Shown: in pieces, positions 45,819 through 55,010 of the stretch
Numbering within the stretch: the stretch's first letter is position 1
Layout: each line of letters opens with the position of its first letter
Source: CAZAFC01 sp964484675
Lineage (GTDB): Bacteria > Patescibacteriota > Saccharimonadia > Saccharimonadales > UBA4665
Assembly (NCBI GenBank): GCA_964484675.1
Contig: CAZAFC010000003.1
Location: 97,736-161,735, forward strand
DNA length: 64,000 bases
Reading direction: 5' to 3'
Notes under the pieces: model-generated
What the model saw: the letters and a program-made list of their open reading frames with translations, nothing else
The model's database searches: none
What the model was told of the DNA's origin: nothing
Translations under genes and position numbers: made by a program

Positions 45819-47078
45819 CTAGGCATCGTCAAGTTCGAGGCTAGGCTGGCCATCACCTAGGTCGAGCACGCTCGCTGTATCTGAAGTTTTGTCGGCTAAT
45901 TTCTGTACTTTGCCAAGCTTACCTTCGATGGTGCGCGACTTGCGGCTGGCCGAATCAATTGTATTCGTCGCCTGTACCAGCTTGTCGCGGGTCTTTTCGA
46001 GCAAATCGCCGAACTTGCCAAATTCGCCCTTAATCACCGTGAGCAGCTCCCAGACCTGACTCGTCTGTTCGGCAATCGCCAGCGTGCGGAAACCGAGCTG
46101 GTAGCTATTTAGAATCGCGGCAATCGTAGTCGGGCCGGCAACTGTCACGCGATACGTCGACTGCAATTGCTCGAACAATCCGGGTGTACGCAACACTTCG
46201 GCGTACAGACTTTCGGACGGCAAATAGAGCACTGCAAAATCTGTGGTCGCTGGCGGCACAATGTACTTTTCCTTGATTGATTTAGCCTCAAGTTTGATGC
46301 GGCCCAGCATTGCCTTGCGCGCCAGTTCCGCCTCGGGTGCGTCACCTTTTTCTTCGGCGGCAAGCAAGCGCTGATAATCTTCGAGTGGGAATTTAGCGTC
46401 AATCGGCAAATAGATAAACCCGCTTTTGCTGCTTTTGTCTGGTAGCTTGATGGCAAAATCAACTGCCTCGCGACTATCCGGCGACAGCATCACCTGCTTA
46501 CCATAATGATCCTTGATGAACACTTGCTCGAGCAGGCTTTCGAGCTGCACCTCGCCCCACGTACCGCGCGTCTTAACATTGGTAAGCACCCGTTTGAAAT
46601 CGCTCACATCGCTCGCCAGCCCCTGCATTTCGCCAAGGCCGCGCTGCACCTGCTCAAGCCGGTCGCCCACGAGCTTAAAGCTTTCGCCAAGCCGCTTTTC
46701 AAGCGTGCTTTGTAGCTTTTCGTCAACGGTAGCACGCATCTTTTCGAGCTTGTCGGCGTTGTCTTTTTGGAGTGATTCGAGCCGACCCTCAACTGTTTTG
46801 CGGATGAGTTCCAGCTTTTCGTCGTTCTTATCGCGCAGTTGCTCAAGGCGTTTGTCGAGGGCGTCGCGTGTTTGCGCGATGCCGCCGGTGACTTCCTGGC
46901 GCAGCTCTTTATTGGCGGCAGCAAACTCACGACGACTCAGTGCAAATTCTTCCCGAAGCGACGTCTCGGAAGCTTCTGACGCGCCGCCCATTCCGCTCGG
47001 CTGGCGACCAAGGCGCAGCCACACAAGCCCAATTGCCGCCAGGTTCAAAATTCCCAAAATAATTGCAATATATATCAT
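45819..47078 (-). CDS. rmuC: RmuC-family DNA recombination protein
   Basis: A 419-residue membrane-tethered protein: an N-terminal helix (about 2-22), a long coiled coil (40-160), and the RmuC nuclease-like domain with GTWGEVQLESLLEQ, PIDAKFPLEDYQRL, YIVPPATTDFAVLYLPSESLYAE and AGPTTIAAILNSYQLGFRT. RmuC limits DNA inversion and rearrangement in E. coli. No clear Shine-Dalgarno; the promoter (a TAGCTA-like box close to the ATG) is weak. The gap 45639-45818 before it holds nothing I can name. Confidence 0.93.
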   Translation of the reverse strand: MIYIAIILGILNLAAIGLVWLRLGRQPSGMGGASEASETSLREEFALSRREFAAANKELRQEVTGGIAQTRDALDKRLEQLRDKNDEKLELIRKTVEGRLESLQKDNADKLEKMRATVDEKLQSTLEKRLGESFKLVGDRLEQVQRGLGEMQGLASDVSDFKRVLTNVKTRGTWGEVQLESLLEQVFIKDHYGKQVMLSPDSREAVDFAIKLPDKSSKSGFIYLPIDAKFPLEDYQRLLAAEEKGDAPEAELARKAMLGRIKLEAKSIKEKYIVPPATTDFAVLYLPSESLYAEVLRTPGLFEQLQSTYRVTVAGPTTIAAILNSYQLGFRTLAIAEQTSQVWELLTVIKGEFGKFGDLLEKTRDKLVQATNTIDSASRKSRTIEGKLGKVQKLADKTSDTASVLDLGDGQPSLELDDA

Positions 47079-47114
47079 ATCTAGCTACTGTTCGCCTGCC
47101 AAATTAGCACAAGC

Positions 47115-47807
47115 TCAATCAAGATGCAATGGTTTTTTGAGCGATAGCGGCGCAATTCGCATCGCAGACACCGCCAAAACACCGACCGCAAATCCGCCCA
47201 GCACGTCAAGCGGTGCGTGCAGCCCCAAATACACCCGAGAAAGCATGACGAGCACAATTGCCACTGACGGAATCCAGCGCCACATGCGCGGCAGGTACGG
47301 CAAAATCGTCAGCATAATAACCGTTATCATCATAGAATGTCCCGATGGAAACCCAGCCCCACTATCAGCCCAACGCAAGTGCACATGCTGGAGCAGCACC
47401 GCCGGACGCGGGCGCGCGACTTCGTGCTTGAGCAGCAGCGTGATAGCCGAAGCGCCGATAATCGTCACCGCCAAGCGATACGTCAAGCGCCATTTGCGCA
47501 GCACAAACACAATCACGACAGCCAGGGCGCCCATAATGAAGCTGTCCTTAGCAATGCTGCAAAGCTTAAAGAACATGCGCAAGCTGTTCGGCCAGTCATT
47601 AATGTCCCGGAACAGCGACACTTCCCAGCCCGTCATTCGGTGTGTGTGGGCCACAGCCGTGCTCCATATTAAGAAGATGAGCGCTGCAACAAAGCTCACC
47701 AGATACCACCGTTGATGCCCGCTGGTCGGCGCGCTCGAATCTGTGGCTTGGCCAGAATCGTTTTCTATTTCTAATGAAGTCTTGCTTGTTTGTGCGCGTT
47801 CAGTCAT
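47115..47807 (-). CDS. PAP2-family membrane phosphatase
   Basis: A 230-residue integral membrane phosphatase, with about six helices after a polar N-terminal tail of 32 residues. The three catalytic motifs are present: KHEVARPRP, FPSGHSMM and SRVYLGLHAPLDVLGG. Such enzymes act on phosphatidic acid or undecaprenyl pyrophosphate; recycling of the peptidoglycan lipid carrier is plausible. TATACT (47814-47819) lies six bases before the ATG. Confidence 0.92.
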   Translation of the reverse strand: MTERAQTSKTSLEIENDSGQATDSSAPTSGHQRWYLVSFVAALIFLIWSTAVAHTHRMTGWEVSLFRDINDWPNSLRMFFKLCSIAKDSFIMGALAVVIVFVLRKWRLTYRLAVTIIGASAITLLLKHEVARPRPAVLLQHVHLRWADSGAGFPSGHSMMITVIMLTILPYLPRMWRWIPSVAIVLVMLSRVYLGLHAPLDVLGGFAVGVLAVSAMRIAPLSLKKPLHLD

Positions 47808-47825
47808 TCATTTAGTATACAAGAT

Positions 47826-48401
47826 TTACGTCCGCGAAACGAAAGCATTTTGCTTGATATAAAAACGCCAGGGGCGACCGATGTCGCGCGTGATGCCGAT
47901 GCGCGTAGTTTGTGTGATTTCAGAAGGTTCGAGCGGCGGCCGGACGCGCAGCCGGAGCGGCTGAGTGCGCAAATCATGCCCGTTCAGCCGGCGGTCGATG
48001 GCCAGCGCCTGGCAGAGCTTAGCTGGGCCGTTAGCCAGGTGGTCATCTCGCACATTTGGCCGATTGTGTCGCATGTCAGCAATCCCTGCAACGGGCTCGG
48101 CAGCGCGAATCAACACCCCTGCGCCTTCGCCCGCCGGGCCACAAACCACATTGAAACAAAAGTGCATGCCGTAGGTAAAGTACACATAGGCCATGCCAGG
48201 CGGTCCGAACATAACCTCGGTGCGTGCGGTTCTGCCGCGGTAGCTGTGACTGGCGGCATCGAGCTGATGATAGGCCTCTGTTTCGACAATCCGCGCAACG
48301 AGCTCGCGGCCGTTGAGCTCGCGCACCAGCTCGCACCCTAGTAACCGCTGCGCTACGTCCACCACATCGCCAGCCAAAAATCCCAAATCATTGGCGCTCA
48401 T
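47826..48401 (-). CDS. DNA-3-methyladenine glycosylase, AAG/MPG type
   Basis: A 191-residue base-excision repair glycosylase that removes alkylated purines. Seen: RIVETEAYHQLDAASHSYRGRTARTEVMFG with the catalytic Glu, PGMAYVYFTYGMHFCFNVVC, GVLIRAAEP and the LCQALAIDR segment. The length is standard. TATACT (48408-48413) is six bases before the ATG; the same site is part of an AGTATACT palindrome that could also fire rightward to the gene at 48593. Confidence 0.93.
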   Translation of the reverse strand: MSANDLGFLAGDVVDVAQRLLGCELVRELNGRELVARIVETEAYHQLDAASHSYRGRTARTEVMFGPPGMAYVYFTYGMHFCFNVVCGPAGEGAGVLIRAAEPVAGIADMRHNRPNVRDDHLANGPAKLCQALAIDRRLNGHDLRTQPLRLRVRPPLEPSEITQTTRIGITRDIGRPWRFYIKQNAFVSRT

Positions 48402-48592
48402 ACCGTTAGTATACTCTGGTGCTGTGCACGATGGCGCAGCTTTGCCTTTTCCATGAAATTATGGTACCGTTTGAGGGTTGCACCGCAACGATCCTTGAGA
48501 AGGAGTTGCTTCTGCACTCCGCCAATTCACGAGAAATGTTGTCGTGCATGGCCTGTTGTATCCGACCGATCACCCCCGAACGAAGGAAGATC

Positions 48593-49285
48593 ATGACCAA
48601 CGACACGCTCGGCCAGGCCCAACGGCCCCACCTTCGCATGCCCCACCCGGGCGGCCCTAGCGGCATGCCGCGAGGCTTCGGCAGGCCCAGCCCGAGCCCC
48701 TCCGCGGAAGTACCCATCACCAGCGTCACCTCCGGCGACGGCACCATGACCAAGGGCCCGGACGCCATCGCGACGCAGCCGCTCTCCGCGCCCAAGTCGA
48801 CCGGCCACATGGCGGCGACCACGCGGCAGAGGCCGGTGACCGAAGAGCTTGCGCCCGAGTTCGACGAGAAGCCGGAAGCCACGCCCGCGTCACAGACGGC
48901 GTACGAGCCCGAGTCGCGCCAGCTCGAGCAGCGCCGGCGGCGCAGCCAGGGCAAGTGGGTCTTCCGCTTCAAGCTGGTGCTCGGCCTCGTGCTGGTGGGC
49001 ATCATCGCCAGCTGCCAGGGCTTGCCCATCGACGGCGTCAAGGCGCTCGACCACGCGCTGAGCACGCACCCGCTGCCGCAGCACGTCAGCGCCTTCGGCC
49101 TCACGGTGGTGCTCATCGGCGTCCAGTGGATCCTGCTCGAGAAGCGGATCTACGACATGCTGCGGATCTTCACCAAGATCAACGACGTGTACCTCCCGTA
49201 CGCCAACTTCGTGACCACCCTCGCGGTCGCCTGCTACAGCAGCGCGGTCGTCGCCTGGATGGTGCCGATCCTCTTCACGCGCTGA
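48593..49285 (+). CDS. unrecognised Pro-rich membrane protein
   Basis: A 230-residue protein. Residues 1-110 are Pro/Ser/Thr-rich and probably disordered, then a basic patch (RRRRSQGKW), a membrane helix (FRFKLVLGLVLVGIIASC), a second (FGLTVVLIGVQWILL) and a third at the C terminus (FVTTLAVACYSSAVVAWMVP). AAGGAAG sits just before the ATG, and about 170 bases of leader follow a possible TATACT at 48410-48415. GC-rich third codon positions mark it as one of the orphans. Function unknown. Confidence 0.65.
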   Translation: MTNDTLGQAQRPHLRMPHPGGPSGMPRGFGRPSPSPSAEVPITSVTSGDGTMTKGPDAIATQPLSAPKSTGHMAATTRQRPVTEELAPEFDEKPEATPASQTAYEPESRQLEQRRRRSQGKWVFRFKLVLGLVLVGIIASCQGLPIDGVKALDHALSTHPLPQHVSAFGLTVVLIGVQWILLEKRIYDMLRIFTKINDVYLPYANFVTTLAVACYSSAVVAWMVPILFTR

Positions 49286-49325
49286 GGACGGCTCACCACA
49301 TAGCTCGTGATTATGGGCGGGCCGC

Positions 49326-49365
49326 CGTTAGGTGAACGCATCTTTGCGTGCCGCGGCGGCTAGTC
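49326..49365 (+). repeat. hairpin after the Pro-rich protein gene
   Basis: GCCGCCG and CGGCGGC enclose a smaller ACGCA/TGCGT hairpin, about 45 bases after the stop. It may end that transcript; there is no T-run. Confidence 0.4.
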
Positions 49366-49393
49366 CAACTCCTTCTCAACATTCACCTGATAA

Positions 49394-50467
49394 TTATCTT
49401 TTGGGCGGCGAAGCAGCCATCGCCTGGCGCGAAGCCAGCACCGACGCCCCGATTATGCCCATGCCGACCAGCCCTGGAATCGCGTCCGGAATGTCGAGCA
49501 TAATACTTGCAAGTAAAATAAACGCCAAAATAACAATCGTGTAGTATGCGCCGTGCTCGAGATATATGTATTTGCCGAGCGTGCCGCGGCGCACCATAAA
49601 TACAGTGAGCGAGCGCACCCACAGAGCGCCAACTCCCAGACCGGCCGCGATCAGCAGTACTTTGTTGGTGATTGCGAACGCGCCAACGACGCCATCAAAA
49701 CTAAAGCTAGCGTCGAGCACTTCCAAATATACAAATGTCCACAGCGCCGCCATGCCGGTCCGTGGCAGAGAGGGCTCACGTGATTTTGGCCGTAATTGTG
49801 TGGCCGGCGCATCCGACTCCGACCGCGTTTGGAGTAGATGCGTCAGACGCCAGATCACCACATGCACAAGTATGCCCAGACAGCCGGCAACGATGGTCGT
49901 TCGACGATAGTGGTTGGAAGGGATCAGGGCCGTCAGAAACACGGCCAACACACTGGAGACAATCGGAAACCACCACCTTCGCAACCTTTTGAGCGGCCGC
50001 TCAATCCGTCCCGACCACACCGGCCGATCCTCGTCGCTCATGAAAAATTCCAGCGCGAGCACCAGCAAAAAGCCGCCACCAAACGCCGCAATCTGAGGAT
50101 GCGCCAATGCGAGCTTGTCTGCATATTGTTCGGGGTGATGCAAGGCCAAATTCAGCACGGCATGCCAGGACAAACCAGCCGTCAAGACAACAATCACGAT
50201 CGGAAACACCATTCGCATGCCGAGCACCGCAATCACCATGCCAAGCGTCAAGAACATCGACTGCCAAAAGCGCGACAAGGTGCCGAGCGTTTTGGCGTTG
50301 ACAATAGCGTTATCAAAGCTAAAAGCAATTTCGATGGCAATCAAAATCAGCGTCACGCCGGCCGCTGCTCCGCCACCAGCAACAAGCGTGCCGAGCAATG
50401 CGACCACCGTAGTCATAGCCGACAAGCCAAAAATGCGCCAGTTCCCACCAGTGTCAGAGGAATTCAT
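49394..50467 (-). CDS. DUF475 family membrane protein
   Basis: A 357-residue integral membrane protein with about eight to nine helices, of the DUF475 family within the TerC-like group. Typical are the two related motifs EIAFSFDNAIVNAKTL near helix 2 and LEVLDASFSFDGVVGAFAITN later, each with acidic residues in the membrane, as expected for a metal-ion transporter-like fold. Function unproven; tellurite or metal stress is often suggested. TATACT (50475-50480) ends seven bases before the ATG. Confidence 0.88.
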   Translation of the reverse strand: MNSSDTGGNWRIFGLSAMTTVVALLGTLVAGGGAAAGVTLILIAIEIAFSFDNAIVNAKTLGTLSRFWQSMFLTLGMVIAVLGMRMVFPIVIVVLTAGLSWHAVLNLALHHPEQYADKLALAHPQIAAFGGGFLLVLALEFFMSDEDRPVWSGRIERPLKRLRRWWFPIVSSVLAVFLTALIPSNHYRRTTIVAGCLGILVHVVIWRLTHLLQTRSESDAPATQLRPKSREPSLPRTGMAALWTFVYLEVLDASFSFDGVVGAFAITNKVLLIAAGLGVGALWVRSLTVFMVRRGTLGKYIYLEHGAYYTIVILAFILLASIMLDIPDAIPGLVGMGIIGASVLASRQAMAASPPKR

Positions 50468-50524
50468 TGCTAGCAGTATACACCAGCTCGGCGGCGCCCG
50501 TGAAGCCGCAAGCTATGCGAAAGG

Positions 50525-51094
50525 CTACTTCCCAGCTTGCGTGCGGCCCCATTTGAGTACGCGCGCCATCCACAGAAGTTCTTTATACGCGCTGGCAATA
50601 TTTTTGTCGGTACGCTCTTTGAGCTCCGGCTTGAGCTCGCCTGCTTCGTCGAACATGTCTTGCACCCGGGGGAAATACACGCTCCACGACGTTGCCACTA
50701 AGCCCATTTCACGCACGCTCGTCACCAGCGCTTCTACTGCGCGCACGCCGCCCCAGTTGCCATTGCTCGCGCCCGCCAGCGCGACCGGCTTGTGATTGTA
50801 GTTGGCTAGCTCACTATCGAGCATGCGCTTAAGCGTGCCCGGAAAACTGTGGTTATACTCCGGCGTCACGATGAAAAACGCGTCAGCCCGCGCCGTGATC
50901 TCGGTGTAGCGCGGGTTTTTGCCTTCGGGATCGTTACCATCGCCCGCAAATTCAAAATCCTCAGGATCAACAAAAATAATTTCCACATTTTCGAGCAGCC
51001 GCCCTTGCGCAGCCACATAGCGCGCAGCTTTGATTGACTCCCGCTTCACGCGCCGCGTGCCTGCCAACACCGCGATCACCAATGTTTCGTCCAT
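50525..51094 (-). CDS. NAD(P)H-dependent FMN reductase
   Basis: A 189-residue flavodoxin-fold reductase. Seen: VLAGTRRVKRESIKAARYV (FMN phosphate loop), ADAFFIVTPEYNHSFPGTLKRML, and ALAGASNGNWGGVRAVEAL. Such enzymes reduce flavins, quinones or azo compounds with NAD(P)H. GGAGGT lies seven bases before the ATG at 51094; a perfect palindrome overlaps its promoter, so it may be controlled by a repressor. The longer frame to 51205 is rejected. Confidence 0.9.
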   Translation of the reverse strand: MDETLVIAVLAGTRRVKRESIKAARYVAAQGRLLENVEIIFVDPEDFEFAGDGNDPEGKNPRYTEITARADAFFIVTPEYNHSFPGTLKRMLDSELANYNHKPVALAGASNGNWGGVRAVEALVTSVREMGLVATSWSVYFPRVQDMFDEAGELKPELKERTDKNIASAYKELLWMARVLKWGRTQAGK

Positions 51095-51117
51095 ATAGCT
51101 TACCTCCATTCTTATTC

Positions 51118-51131
51118 TTACTATATAGTAA
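51118..51131. promoter_or_regulatory. 14-bp palindrome over the FMN reductase promoter
   Basis: TTACTATATAGTAA is a perfect palindrome and contains the leftward -10 box TATAGT, about 25 bases upstream of the FMN reductase start. A dimeric repressor bound there would block transcription. No regulator gene is adjacent. Confidence 0.5.
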
Positions 51132-51271
51132 ATTTCAGAATGAGAAATAAGCCCGCAACATGAAAATTGCACAAACCATGCTGGCGCTAGAAGCCGCATG
51201 CACACATACTTCAGAGTCCACCCGCCTTAACAGTCGAGCGCCTCAAACGCCAAACCGCTGCTAATGTAAGA

Positions 51272-51640
51272 CTATTCGAGCGAGCTGATCTGCTCGTGAT
51301 CAAGGCCGAAGTAATGCGCCACTTCGTGCCACACAGTGTGGCGGATTTGCTCGCGCAGCGCATCGAGCGTCTCCACACTGCTGGAAATCGGGCCTTTAAA
51401 GATCGTGATTTTGTCCGGGCCGTACGATGTTACTCCGTTGCGGCGAGCCAGCGGCACACCTTCGTACAAGCCGAACAGTGTTTGGTCGTGGCGCAGCTGG
51501 AGCTGCACGCGCTGCTCGGGCGTCGGCTCGTCGGCGTACACAAATGCCACATTTTCGACAGCGCGCACATGATCACGCGGCAAGCTGGCAATAGCTTCGT
51601 CGACTAGCTGCTCAAAAACTTCATCACTCACTAAAATCAT
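51272..51640 (-). CDS. minimal zincin metallopeptidase
   Basis: A 122-residue zincin-like protein with the extended metal site HEVAH (105-109) and GLDH (112-115), i.e. HExxHxxGxxH-type with an extra residue order typical of small metallopeptidase family proteins (DUF1025-like). It probably acts in the cytoplasm; target unknown. TATAGT (51647-51652) lies six bases before the ATG. Confidence 0.87.
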   Translation of the reverse strand: MILVSDEVFEQLVDEAIASLPRDHVRAVENVAFVYADEPTPEQRVQLQLRHDQTLFGLYEGVPLARRNGVTSYGPDKITIFKGPISSSVETLDALREQIRHTVWHEVAHYFGLDHEQISSLE

Positions 51641-51736
51641 ACGCTTACTATATCGCTACGAGCCGCTGACGGCTACCGGATATTCAGCCGATGGCGCCGA
51701 CTCATCGCCGCACGAAAGTCTTTCTTTCATTAAAAT

Positions 51737-53560
51737 CTAGCGTTTGCGCTTCTTTGGGTCGAGTTCGCGTTTGCGCAGACGCAGGTTTTTCGGCGTGACT
51801 TCGAGCAATTCGTCGTTCTCAATAAAATCGAGGCACTGCTCCAGGCTCAAAATCGTCGGCGGCGTGAGCTGCACCACGCCATCGCTGCTCGAGCTGCGCA
51901 TGTTTGTGAGGTGTTTGGCCTTGCAGACGTTGATTTCCATGTCTTCTTGGCGCGTGTTGAGGCCGACAATTTGGCCAGCATAGACTTTTTCGGCAGGGCC
52001 GATAAATGTCGTGCCGCGAGCTTCGGCATTTTGCAGCGCGTACGGAGTTGTCGTACCAGTCTCGAAAGCAATCAGCACGCCATTTCTCAGCTGCTGGAGT
52101 GGCGCGCCGACCGGCTGATAACCCGTTGTAAGGCTGTTCATCACGATCGTGCCCTTTGTGTTTGTCATGAGAATATTGCGCAGGCCGAGCAATGCGCGCG
52201 TCGGCAGTTCGTACACCAGCTTGGTCACGCCTTTGGGGCTGGCGAATTGCTCCTTGAGCGTGGCGCGGCGCGAGCCGAGCTCCATTTGCACCGTACCCAC
52301 GTGCTCAGCCGGAACTTCGATGATGAGCTCTTCGAGCGGCTCGACCGTCTGGCCGTTTTCTTCGTGGGTGACGACTTGCGGCCGGCCCACTTCAAATTCA
52401 AACCCTTCGCGGCGCATCGTTTCAATCAGCACGCTCAGGTGCAGTTCGCCGCGCCCAGCTACCAAAAAGCCGATGCCCTCTTCGTCCACGCGTAGGCCGA
52501 CGTTCGTCTCGAGCTCCTTTTTGAGGCGATCGCCAATCTGGCGCGAGGTGGTAAATTCGCCCTCGGTGCCCTTGAACGGGCTCGTGTTCGGGCCGAGATA
52601 AATCCGGAGCGTCGGCGCTTCGACTTCCATCACTGGCAACGCTTCGGGCTCGTTGGCGTCAGCAATTGTCTCGCCGATTTTGGCATCAGCAATGCCGGTG
52701 AGCTGCACGATGTCGCCCGCCACACCGCCCGCAACTTCAAACTTTGTCAGGCCGTGGCTCATAAATACCAGATCGACTTTGGCCTTGGCGAGCGTGCCGT
52801 CTTTTTTGCAAAGCGTTACCGCATCGCCCGGCTTCACCTGCCCGCGCGAAATGCGGCCGATGGAGTACTTGCCCTTGAATGTGTCCCAGCTCAAGCCCGT
52901 TACGAGCATTTGGAACGGCTTGTCGAGCTCAACTTTTGGCGCTGGAATTTCCTGCATGATAGCGTCGAACACAACGTCGAGATTAGCCGGTTCGGTCGGG
53001 TCGGCTGGCGGCTGCTTCCAGGCTTTGCCTTCGCGGCCGATAGCGTAATACACCGGATAATGCAGCTGGTCTTCGTGCACAGCCAACTCCAAAAACAGAT
53101 CAGCCAGCTCGTCTTCGACCTCTTGAATCCGGCTCGCCGGCTTGTCGATTTTGTTGATAATCACAATCGGCTTGAGGCCACCGGCCAGCGCTTTGCCGAG
53201 CACAAATTTGGTCTGCGGCATCGGGCCTTCCTGCGCGTCGACGATCAGTAAGCAGCCGTCGGCCATGTTCAGCGTCCGCTCGACTTCGCCCGAAAAATCA
53301 GCGTGCCCCGGCGTGTCGATAATATTAATCCGATAGTCGTCGTGCTGGACAGCCGTCACCTTGGCGGTGATGGTGATACCGCGTTCGCCCTCTTGGTCAC
53401 CGCTGTCCATGAGCAGCGTCTGGTTCATCTCCGCCTGGTTGTCACGGAAGGTTTTAGATTGTTTGAGCAAGCCGTCCACCAGAGTTGTTTTGCCGTGGTC
53501 GACATGCGCGATGATCGCAATATTACGGATAAATGCCGGGTCTTGAGTTGTTGCAGCCAT
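51737..53560 (-). CDS. typA: ribosome-associated GTPase TypA/BipA
   Basis: A 607-residue translational GTPase. Seen: G1 AHVDHGKTT (18-26), switch II DTPGHADFSGEVER, NKIDKPASRI, EF-G-like domains and the BipA-specific C-terminal domain. It binds ribosomes, helping 50S assembly and stress or cold adaptation. A ribosome site AAAGGA lies well upstream of the ATG; no TATACT is close, so a leader of 20 bases or more is likely. Confidence 0.95.
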   Translation of the reverse strand: MAATTQDPAFIRNIAIIAHVDHGKTTLVDGLLKQSKTFRDNQAEMNQTLLMDSGDQEGERGITITAKVTAVQHDDYRINIIDTPGHADFSGEVERTLNMADGCLLIVDAQEGPMPQTKFVLGKALAGGLKPIVIINKIDKPASRIQEVEDELADLFLELAVHEDQLHYPVYYAIGREGKAWKQPPADPTEPANLDVVFDAIMQEIPAPKVELDKPFQMLVTGLSWDTFKGKYSIGRISRGQVKPGDAVTLCKKDGTLAKAKVDLVFMSHGLTKFEVAGGVAGDIVQLTGIADAKIGETIADANEPEALPVMEVEAPTLRIYLGPNTSPFKGTEGEFTTSRQIGDRLKKELETNVGLRVDEEGIGFLVAGRGELHLSVLIETMRREGFEFEVGRPQVVTHEENGQTVEPLEELIIEVPAEHVGTVQMELGSRRATLKEQFASPKGVTKLVYELPTRALLGLRNILMTNTKGTIVMNSLTTGYQPVGAPLQQLRNGVLIAFETGTTTPYALQNAEARGTTFIGPAEKVYAGQIVGLNTRQEDMEINVCKAKHLTNMRSSSSDGVVQLTPPTILSLEQCLDFIENDELLEVTPKNLRLRKRELDPKKRKR

Positions 53561-53704
53561 ATATAATGACGGTCCTTTGGGCCGAATTTGTCAAATCTTG
53601 GTATTAATTATGACATAAGAGTTAGATTTACACAAGCGCGATGTTTTGAGAAAGTACTTTGCCGTGAAGCCATTCTTCCCAGCCGCGAGCGGATCTTATG
53701 CAAT

Positions 53705-54071
53705 TCACACGCTATTTGCAGCTTCACTCGTCTCCCCGGAAACTCCGGATGCATGGCGCGCTGACACCAGCCAGTAACATACAATGCCCGCGCCAGCCGC
53801 GGCCGCAAACCGCACAGCCACATATGCCCCAAAATGATTAAAAATCCAACCATAGAGCAGGATGGCCGGAATTGACACGACCCGCCCAAATGCCAGCCGG
53901 TATATCAGTCATGAGATTAAAAACGGATAGAAATGCCGTCGCTACACCCACGCCAATCGCATCAATGCCGATGCTCCGCATGAACAGCTTCTCGATGCCA
54001 TACCAAAACACCACACCAGTCAGAAAATTGCTCACATAGAGCTTCTGAATTCGCGTCATACGGACTTTCAT
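53705..54071 (-). pseudogene. decayed MFS transporter
   Basis: The first frame (from ATG 54071) reads as the start of a major-facilitator transporter: IQKLYVSNFLTGVVFWYGIE, FLSVFNLMTDIPAGIWAGR. After about 60 residues the frame shifts, and another frame continues with what looks like the last two helices (VVSIPAILLYGWIFNHFGAY, VAVRFAAAAGAGIVCYWLV) to a stop at 53705. About 280 residues of middle sequence are missing. A TACAAT box (54079-54084) seven bases before the ATG remains, so the promoter is intact but the gene is broken. Confidence 0.65.
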
Positions 54072-54235
54072 GCGCACCATTGTAGCCGCATCCGGTGCCT
54101 GCGACAACTAGTCTGCCGCATGGTGGTGATACGATTTTTCGCGCTGCCACCGCAAGAAGCCCTGGCTCATACTCATTTTGGCGAATGGCGCCCACCGGCC
54201 AATATTTACACAACGCCGTACTTGTTGTATCGTAT

Positions 54236-54430
54236 TGCAGTTGTTTTGTTTTGCAGAACAATGACATTTGGCAAACAGACAAATTCCAAACTAGGACAAG
54301 AGACGCCTTATCTGGCAAGCCCGGCGTCTGCTGCCCTAGTTTGTGAGAGCACATTTCTCGCAGAGCTCTGCGGCGTCATTTCGGCGGTTGCCGAAACCGC
54401 GCTAGGGATTTTGCACTCTGAGGAGCACGC
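54236..54430 (+). promoter_or_regulatory. promoter and structured 5' leader of orf169
   Basis: TTGCAG (54236-54241) and AACAAT (54258-54263) form a possible promoter. The following leader of about 160 bases has a two-step helix, CAAACTAGG (54287-54295) with CCTAGTTTG (54335-54343) enclosing AGACGCC (54301-54307) with GGCGTCT (54323-54329), then a GCAGAGCTCTGC palindrome and a TTTCGGC/GCCGAAA hairpin, before GAGGAG and the ATG. It could be a cis-regulatory RNA. Confidence 0.45.
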
Positions 54431-54940
54431 ATGCCCAACCTGTATGAGTACAATTACGAGCCCGAGAACGCGGCCACGCCCAGGCGTCGGCGCTTCAAGC
54501 GGCCCGACTTCAATGAACTCGGCTTCTACGCGCTCGTTGCTTTCGCGGCGCTGGCCATCGCTTGCATTTGCGGCATCGTCCTGGTCGCCACTCAGAAGCA
54601 CAGCACCGTGCGTTCGGCCACCGTGACCGTCTGCGACAAGCAGGCTATCCCGAACGCCAACGGCGGTCCGAGCTACGAGGTCTTCACCGATACTAAGATC
54701 TTCCAGATCGTTTCCCACCTCGTGAACGGCGCCAGCCTCAACCCCGAACAACTCTACGGCGCGCTTCAGAGAGGCGTGACGTACGACATCACGTACGACG
54801 GGTTCGATAAGCAGAACCTCGAGATCTACCCGGATCTCCTGACCGCTGTTCGGTCTTCGGTCCAGCAGCCCGACGCCTGCGCGAACCAGCTCGCGCCGAG
54901 CAGCCCACAATCGACGCCAGCCCAGAGCAAGACGCCCTGA
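54431..54940 (+). CDS. single-helix membrane protein with DUF1523-like domain
   Basis: A 169-residue protein: basic N terminus, one membrane helix (about 31-53, FYALVAFAALAIACICGIVL), and an extracytoplasmic strand-rich domain with TVTVCDKQAI, YEVFTDTKIFQIVSHLVNG, LYGALQRGVTYDITYDGF and IYPDLLTAV, then a Ser/Pro-rich tail. The pattern VFTD...LYG.LQ.G..Y......YP resembles small membrane proteins often found in phages; this is from memory. GAGGAG lies six bases before the ATG. It fits the orphan, moron-like class. Confidence 0.68.
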   Translation: MPNLYEYNYEPENAATPRRRRFKRPDFNELGFYALVAFAALAIACICGIVLVATQKHSTVRSATVTVCDKQAIPNANGGPSYEVFTDTKIFQIVSHLVNGASLNPEQLYGALQRGVTYDITYDGFDKQNLEIYPDLLTAVRSSVQQPDACANQLAPSSPQSTPAQSKTP

Positions 54941-54972
54941 CGCGGCACCGATCGCACGTGGCATTCGGGGAG

Positions 54973-55010
54973 AATAAAAGCGGGCGCCGCCGTGCTCTTT
55001 TATTTTGTCT
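54973..55010 (+). terminator. terminator after orf169
   Basis: AATAAAAG (54973-54980) pairs with CTTTTATT (54997-55004) around a GC-rich loop, followed by TTG and T-rich sequence: an A-stem/T-tail terminator. The rest to 55148 is AT-rich and shows no gene. Confidence 0.6.
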
